Source: Pseudomonadota bacterium
Lineage (GTDB): Bacteria > Pseudomonadota > Alphaproteobacteria > Rhizobiales > Rhizobiaceae
Assembly (NCBI GenBank): GCA_023435335.1
Contig: JAEYRU010000072.1
Coordinates: 1-10,541 of the forward strand
Direction: 5' to 3'
Length of the DNA: 10,541 nt
The stretch's first letter is position 1. Every line of letters begins with the position of its first letter. The translations under genes and the position numbers were made by a program. This document shows, piece by piece, positions 6,440 through 10,541 of this stretch. Under the pieces are notes generated by a model. The model saw nothing but the letters and a program-made list of their open reading frames with translations. It made no database searches and was not told where the DNA came from.

Positions 6440-7447
6440 TCAGCCCATCTTCCAGCGGCGCCCGTCCGTCTCGACACCGAACAGCGCCGGGGTGCGGGCG
6501 AAGGCGGCGAGCCCGGAGAGGGCAGCGCGCGGATGCGTGATGACGTAGACCGGCATCGCGCGCAACAGGGCGCTGTGCGGGGCCTTGTCCTCGAAGGCGG
6601 AGCGGAAGTTGCCGCGCTTCAGGGCGGGGACGATCTTCTGCGCGATGCCGCCGGTGAGATAGACGCCGCCGCGGCTCATGAAAACGAGCGCCAGGTCGCC
6701 GGCAAGCCGGCCGAGGCAGGTGACGAAGATATCCAGGGCTTCCATCGCCTGGGCGTCGGACGAATCCAGTGCCGCGCCCGTCACTTCCGCCGGCGTAGAG
6801 AAGAGCGGCACGCCGCCGCCGGCTGCGACCACGGCGCGGTAGATGTTGACCAGGCCGCGCCCGCACAGCATCTGCTCGGCGGAGACGCGGCCCTCTATGG
6901 GCTCCAGGTGCGGCCATATCTCAAGGTCGCGCGGCGTGCGCGGGCCCATGTCCACGTGGCCGCCCTCGCCTGGCACGGGGATCCAGATCTTGCGCGCATG
7001 CACCATCCCGGCGACGCCCAGCCCGGTGCCTGGCCCCAGCACCACGCGGCTCGCCGACGCTTCCGGGGCGCCCGGCCCGATGCGCTCCATGTGTTCCTCG
7101 CCGAGCGCCGCCGTCGCCAGGGCCTGCGCCTCGAAATCGTTGAGCACGACGATGTCAGTCAGGCCGAACCGCTCGAACAGTACCTTCGGCCGTACCACCC
7201 AGTCGCAGTTGGTCAGATCGATCTCGTCGCCGTCCACGGGACCGGCAACCGCAAGCACGGCCGATCGCGGCCGTATCGAGGTACGGTCGAGAATCCCCTC
7301 CTGGATCGCGTCGTCGATGTTGGCGTGGTCGGCCGTGCGGATATTCGGGAACTCCTTCGGCTCCCCGTGCGAATCGACTAGGATCGAGAAGCGGGCGTTC
7401 GTGCCGCCGATGTCGCCGATCAGGATCGGGAAGTTCAGGCCGTTCAT
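6440..7447 (-). CDS. glk: Glucokinase (ATP:D-glucose 6-phosphotransferase)
   Basis: A 335-residue glucokinase of the bacterial Glk family (ROK/hexokinase-like fold) that makes glucose 6-phosphate, feeding the Entner-Doudoroff and pentose phosphate routes in rhizobia. Visible: the ATP phosphate loop LIGDIGGTNARF (9-20), PVDGDEIDLTNCDW, the catalytic base Asp104 in VLNDFEAQA, GPGTGLGVAG (138-147), Glu161 and His164 in PGEGGHVDMGPR, GRGL, and YLTGGIAQKI near the C-terminus. Overall it closely resembles Brucella and rhizobial glucokinases as I recall them. The start is uncertain: ATG 7447 gives the family-like N-terminus but has only a weak ribosome-binding site, while an in-frame TTG at 7504 would overlap the mgsA stop and add 19 residues. 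It lies 46 bases after mgsA and is probably cotranscribed with it. Confidence 0.95.
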   Translation of the reverse strand: MNGLNFPILIGDIGGTNARFSILVDSHGEPKEFPNIRTADHANIDDAIQEGILDRTSIRPRSAVLAVAGPVDGDEIDLTNCDWVVRPKVLFERFGLTDIVVLNDFEAQALATAALGEEHMERIGPGAPEASASRVVLGPGTGLGVAGMVHARKIWIPVPGEGGHVDMGPRTPRDLEIWPHLEPIEGRVSAEQMLCGRGLVNIYRAVVAAGGGVPLFSTPAEVTGAALDSSDAQAMEALDIFVTCLGRLAGDLALVFMSRGGVYLTGGIAQKIVPALKRGNFRSAFEDKAPHSALLRAMPVYVITHPRAALSGLAAFARTPALFGVETDGRRWKMG

Positions 7448-7493
7448 CTCAACACCGGGAGCCGGCCAAGGCGTCTCCCGTCCCCTCTTGTCG

Positions 7494-7883
7494 TCACCCG
7501 GCAACCGCCGTCCGATGCGCCGAGACCAGTATCCCGGCAGTTGCGCGGTTCAGAGCCATGGGAATGTCATGGACGATCGCGAGCCGCAGCAGCGCTTTTA
7601 CGTCAACGTCATGCGGCATCGGTGTCAGCGGATCAACGAAGAAAATCAGCATGTCGATCCGGCCCTCGGCGATCAAGGCCCCGATCTGCTGGTCGCCACC
7701 CAGCGGCCCGCTCTTCAGGCGGCTCAGGCTGAGCTGCGGGACGGCCTCCGCGATGCGCCCTCCGGTGGTGCCAGTCGCCACCAGATCGCAGGCCGCGAAG
7801 AAGCCCGAATGGCTGACCACGAAACCGACGAGGTCGTCCTTCTTCTGATCATGCGCGATCAGCGCGAGCCGAAGCCTCGCCAT
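7494..7883 (-). CDS. mgsA: Methylglyoxal synthase
   Basis: A 129-residue cytosolic enzyme, normally a homohexamer, converting dihydroxyacetone phosphate to methylglyoxal and phosphate, an overflow bypass of lower glycolysis that relieves phosphate starvation or sugar-phosphate excess. Visible: LIAHDQKK (His11, Asp12, Lys14/15), the phosphate-binding ATGTTGG (36-42), SGPLGGDQQIGA with catalytic Asp64, and MPHDVDVKALLR with His91 and Asp94. The 27- and 3-residue spacings match Asp71, His98 and Asp101 of the E. coli enzyme. Length is slightly below the E. coli 152 because the N-terminus is shorter. GGGAGGT precedes the ATG. A weak promoter-like pair (TTGCAT at 7946-7941, TATAGG at 7925-7920, spacing only 15) lies in the 77-base gap after mepA. 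It heads the mgsA-glk-dapB-gpmA series, so glucose entry is paired with the exit branch. Confidence 0.96.
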   Translation of the reverse strand: MARLRLALIAHDQKKDDLVGFVVSHSGFFAACDLVATGTTGGRIAEAVPQLSLSRLKSGPLGGDQQIGALIAEGRIDMLIFFVDPLTPMPHDVDVKALLRLAIVHDIPMALNRATAGILVSAHRTAVAG

Positions 7884-7960
7884 ATGGACCTCCCATCCGG
7901 GCTAAATCGGTTGAAGGCACCTATATCGAGTGCTCGGGGGATGCAAGCCCGGCAGCGGTG

Positions 7961-8980
7961 TCAGTTGGACGGACGCGGCGTCGGGAGGGGGATGTTGACC
8001 TCCGGCACGGGCGCGTAGGCATTTGCCGCTGGCGCCGCCGAGGCGGCGAGGGCCGGGGTGCCCCGTCCCGTTACGGTGACCACGGCTTCCGACGCCGGGG
8101 AAGGTGCGGCAAGGACGGCGCGGCATTCGGCCGGCAGGCTGGCCATCGTCATCACGTCGCGCGCCTTCGGCTTCTCCGGCCCGGTGGCCGGCCGCCACGG
8201 CTCCTCGGTGAACCACCATGCCAGAGACTTGTCGCAGCCCTCACCCTGGGGCGTCGCTTCCTGCCCCTTGCAGCCCGGTGAGCCGGGCTGGCAGGAAACG
8301 CGGATGTGGAAATGCGAATCGTGGCCCCAGAACGGCCGCACCTTGCGCAGCCAGGAGCGATCCCCTGATACGGTGTCGCAGAGCTTCTTCTTGATGCCGG
8401 GATGGACGAGGATGCGTTCCACCTCCTTGTAGCTCGCGGCGCGACGCAGCACGGCGGCATGGGCGGAACTCCACTTGCGGTCGTCCACATAAAGCGAGTC
8501 TCGCTTGAGCATGGATTCGGAGCCGATCGTCTCGCGCTCCTGAGCGCTCAGACGTCGGTTCGGCATCGGCGTGAACCAGATGTCGGCGTCGAGCCCGATC
8601 TGGTGGGAGGCATGGCCCGACAGCATGGGACCGCCGCGCGGCTGTGATATGTCGCCCACCAGAAGCCCATTCCAGCCGTCGGCGGCGGCTTCGCGCGACA
8701 GCCGCTCAACCACCTCTATCATCTTGGGATGGCCCCAGCGGCGGTTCCGCGAAAGCCGCATGGCCTGCCAGTTCGCACCATCGACGGCGATCGCCACGCC
8801 GCCCGAGAAGCAGCCCTTGGAATAGAAGCCGTGAGACTGCGCCGGCGTGGCGGCCGGCAGCTTCTGCGCGCCGAACAACGTCTTCGCGAGCGGCTCGGCG
8901 GCCACCGCGACGCCCTCGGTGAGGAGTGCACCTGCAATACAGAGTGCGATCGATACGGCAGCGAGACGGACAGCTTTCAT
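7961..8980 (-). CDS. mepA: Penicillin-insensitive murein endopeptidase (peptidase family M74)
   Basis: A 339-residue periplasmic zinc peptidase expected to cut the D-Ala-meso-DAP cross-links of peptidoglycan. A signal peptide (MKAVRLAAVSIALCIAGALL..., likely cleavage after VAVAA at about residue 28) is followed by the catalytic domain (about 30-265). It has SKGCFSGG, SHQIGLDADIW with His126 and Asp133, and FWGHDSHFHIRVSC with His220, His223 and His225. Spacings agree with the E. coli zinc ligands His113, Asp120, His211 and the neighbouring His206/His209. Several cysteines (57, 201, 230, 237, 249) suggest disulfides, as in E. coli MepA. A C-terminal tail of about 70 residues, rich in Ala and Pro and ending PLPTPRPSN, goes beyond the usual domain. 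Starting at ATG 8980 gives the signal peptide directly; the frame stays open to an upstream ATG at 9070 but the added residues are not signal-like. It lies 129 bases after the SDR gene and 77 before mgsA. Confidence 0.94.
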   Translation of the reverse strand: MKAVRLAAVSIALCIAGALLTEGVAVAAEPLAKTLFGAQKLPAATPAQSHGFYSKGCFSGGVAIAVDGANWQAMRLSRNRRWGHPKMIEVVERLSREAAADGWNGLLVGDISQPRGGPMLSGHASHQIGLDADIWFTPMPNRRLSAQERETIGSESMLKRDSLYVDDRKWSSAHAAVLRRAASYKEVERILVHPGIKKKLCDTVSGDRSWLRKVRPFWGHDSHFHIRVSCQPGSPGCKGQEATPQGEGCDKSLAWWFTEEPWRPATGPEKPKARDVMTMASLPAECRAVLAAPSPASEAVVTVTGRGTPALAASAAPAANAYAPVPEVNIPLPTPRPSN

Positions 8981-9038
8981 GACCCGGCTTTCGTGACAGT
9001 GCGCAACGGCAAAACCGTGGCGGCGCGGAGTAAACGAA

Positions 9039-9066
9039 AGATTACCGGCGCAACACGAATTGTAAC
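9039..9066 (-). promoter_or_regulatory. Candidate mepA promoter
   Basis: On the minus strand GTTACA (9066-9061) and TAATCT (9044-9039) are 16 bases apart in the most AT-rich part of the 129-base gap between the SDR gene and mepA, placing initiation about 50 bases before the mepA ATG. Matches to consensus are moderate. Confidence 0.3.
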
Positions 9067-9109
9067 ACATGGCGCTGGCCAGGGCGAAGCTGAGAGCCTC
9101 CGCCGGCCA

Positions 9110-10009
9110 TCAATCTGCAGCTTCCCGGCCAGACCCGCGCCAGCTTCCGCCGCGCCACATCGCTTCCAGAGCCACACGGTGGTCGGGGAAGCGGAACCGG
9201 TATCCGGAAGCCTTGAGCCGCGCGTTGGAAACCCGCTTGTTGTCCGCCCAGAAGGAGCGGGCCATCGGCGTCATCTCGGCCTGTTCGAACGGGACCTCGG
9301 GCGGCGGCGCAACGTCCATCAGGCGGGCGGCGAAGGCGACCACGTCCTGGGGCGAGCCGGGCTCGTCATCGCAGACGTTGTAAACGCCGCCGATTTCGCC
9401 GCGCGCCAGGTGCAGCAGAGACCCGGCGATGTCGGCGACGTGGATGCGATTGAATACCTGGCCCGGCTTCACGATCCGCCGGGCGGTGCCGCGCTCGAGG
9501 TTGACCAGCGCATTGCGTCCGGGTCCATAGATGCCGGCAAGGCGCAGCACCGATACCGGTATGCCGGCCTCCTCCCCTGCCTCCAGCCAGGCGCGCTCCG
9601 CCTTCACCCGCTCGACCGCGCGTCGCGAAACCGGCCTGCAATCGCTCTCCTCGGTGACCACGGCGCCGTGATGGTTCCCGTACACTCCGATGGTCGACAG
9701 GTAGCTGATCCAGCGCAGCTTCGGCATCGACCGCGTGATCGGGCGGGGCAGCAGCGGCAGCAGCGGGTCGCCGGTCTCGCGAGGCGCCGCCGACAGGACG
9801 AGGTGCGTGGTTTCGTGCAGCGCCGCCGCCATCTGCTCGTCAATGCCGGAGCCGTCGAAGAGCAGTGGGGCGAGCCCCGCTGCTTGCAGGGCCTCGGCCT
9901 TTTCGGCCGTCCTGGTCGTTCCGTGAATCGTTTCCGCTTCCGCGCCGACAAGGCGGGCGAACTCCATTGCCGAATACCCCGCTCCGAGCAGGAAGACCCT
10001 CATCGTCAT
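9110..10009 (-). CDS. SDR-superfamily NAD(P)-binding protein (YeeZ-like, atypical) overlapping queG
   Basis: A 299-residue protein with an extended/atypical short-chain dehydrogenase fold. The Rossmann loop is FLLGAGYSAMEFA (from residue 5), with YLSTIGVYGNHHG in the active-site strand, VSVLRLAGIYGPGRNAL, VFNRIHVADIAG and GVYNVCDDEP, as in nucleotide-sugar epimerase relatives. The usual YxxxK pair is absent: aligning on the following Ala-Glu, RRAVERVKAE has Arg at both the Tyr and Lys positions, as I recall for the E. coli YeeZ group. It may therefore bind dinucleotide without classical oxidoreduction, or use another mechanism. Substrate is unknown. The ATG at 10009 overlaps the queG stop (ATGA), implying translational coupling; AGGG is about 9 bases upstream within queG. 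Database names such as NAD-dependent epimerase would be over-specific. Confidence 0.85.
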   Translation of the reverse strand: MTMRVFLLGAGYSAMEFARLVGAEAETIHGTTRTAEKAEALQAAGLAPLLFDGSGIDEQMAAALHETTHLVLSAAPRETGDPLLPLLPRPITRSMPKLRWISYLSTIGVYGNHHGAVVTEESDCRPVSRRAVERVKAERAWLEAGEEAGIPVSVLRLAGIYGPGRNALVNLERGTARRIVKPGQVFNRIHVADIAGSLLHLARGEIGGVYNVCDDEPGSPQDVVAFAARLMDVAPPPEVPFEQAEMTPMARSFWADNKRVSNARLKASGYRFRFPDHRVALEAMWRGGSWRGSGREAAD

Positions 10010-10541
10010 GCCGAATGCCCTTCTCCGATCCGTTCCAGTGCGGCGGCCCACTCGCCCCGGACCTCGTCGTCCGCCTCGCGGGAGGCGGTCGCCAACTCTC
10101 TGAACTCTCCATGCGGCAGCAGGCGCGACAGCGCCCAGACCGCGGCGCCCCGCACCAGCGGCGAAGCGTCCGCGAGAAGTGCCGCGCTGGGCTTCGACAG
10201 TGCAACATCGCCGGAATTTCCCGCCGCGATCAACACATTGCGGATGAAGCGATCGCGGCCGACGCGCTTCACCGGCGAGCCGGAAAAGAACGTGCGGAAG
10301 CCGGGATCGTCCAGCGTCAGCAGGAAGGCAAGCTCGGGCTCCTTCAGGTCGTCGCGCGCCGCCAGCTTCGCCTCGGATGCGGAGCTTGCGAACTTGTTCC
10401 ACGGGCAGACGGCGAGGCAGTCGTCGCAGCCGTAGATGCGGTTGCCCATCGCGGCGCGGAACTCCTCCGGGATCGGCCCCTTGTGCTCGATCGTGAGGTA
10501 GGAGATGCAGCGCCGCGCATCGAGCTGGTACGGCGCCGGGA
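10006..10541 (-). CDS. queG: Epoxyqueuosine reductase, C-terminal part (5' end cut by window)
   Basis: About 178 C-terminal residues are visible; the frame is open through the right edge. QueG is a cytosolic cobalamin- and iron-sulfur-dependent enzyme that reduces epoxyqueuosine to queuosine at position 34 of tRNAs with GUN anticodons. The visible part holds YQLDARRCISYLTIEHKG and IYGCDDCLAVCPWN. These give the isolated cysteine plus CxxCxxxCP ligands of the [4Fe-4S] clusters; the other cluster and the cobalamin domain lie beyond the edge. The last about 110 residues are helical and contain a HEAT-like segment (VRGAAVWALSRLL), the tRNA-binding tail known in this family. The stop overlaps the next gene by four bases. 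The first in-window ATG (10449) is internal, since the conserved residues continue upstream of it. Confidence 0.93.
   Translation of the reverse strand, partial: PAPYQLDARRCISYLTIEHKGPIPEEFRAAMGNRIYGCDDCLAVCPWNKFASSASEAKLAARDDLKEPELAFLLTLDDPGFRTFFSGSPVKRVGRDRFIRNVLIAAGNSGDVALSKPSAALLADASPLVRGAAVWALSRLLPHGEFRELATASREADDEVRGEWAAALERIGEGHSA

Noticed and set aside
8729..10435. A 568-codon open frame on the + strand
   Set aside because: It runs antisense across mepA, the SDR gene and queG, which have clear family motifs. The translation is Arg/Ala-rich without motifs, typical of a GC-rich shadow frame.

Overview
The window is GC-rich chromosomal DNA from an alphaproteobacterium, most likely of the order Hyphomicrobiales (Rhizobiales) and of Phyllobacteriaceae/Mesorhizobium type. 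This is inferred from the rhizobial/Brucella-like glucokinase next to methylglyoxal synthase, the short (206-residue) phosphoglycerate mutase beside dapB, and the queG gene overlapping an SDR-type oxidoreductase. Genes are densely packed. I see no mobile element, phage gene, CRISPR array or toxin/defence cassette.

Layout. Three genes lie on the + strand: (1) the 3' part of a large polytopic membrane protein, probably GT-C glycosyltransferase-like; (2) a GGDEF-EAL protein whose cyclase motif is degenerate (GADEF) while its EAL domain looks complete; (3) an SMP-30/gluconolactonase-family sugar-lactone hydrolase. They converge at about 4.07-4.13 kb on a long minus-strand block. In minus-strand transcription order (right to left) that block is: partial queG, an SDR-like NAD(P)-binding protein overlapping queG by ATGA, mepA (murein endopeptidase), mgsA, glk, dapB, gpmA, a tRNA-Leu(CAG) gene with its own near-consensus promoter and intrinsic terminator, and rlpA (small double-psi beta-barrel septal-ring/lytic transglycosylase-type protein).

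How the genes relate. mgsA, glk, dapB and gpmA are codirectional with gaps of 46-82 bases and could form one metabolic transcription unit: glucose phosphorylation, the methylglyoxal overflow branch from DHAP, lower glycolysis, and the DAP/lysine branch. mepA, rlpA and dapB all touch peptidoglycan (cleavage of cross-links, strand processing, DAP supply), but I see no evidence that they are co-regulated. queG belongs to queuosine tRNA modification.

The window is mainly housekeeping. The points worth a second look are the GADEF/EAL split, the queG-coupled SDR protein that lacks the YxxxK catalytic pair, a perfect 7-bp dyad upstream of rlpA, and a 14-base exact repeat shared between the tRNA gene and the gpmA trailer. 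I found no convincing undescribed multi-gene system.
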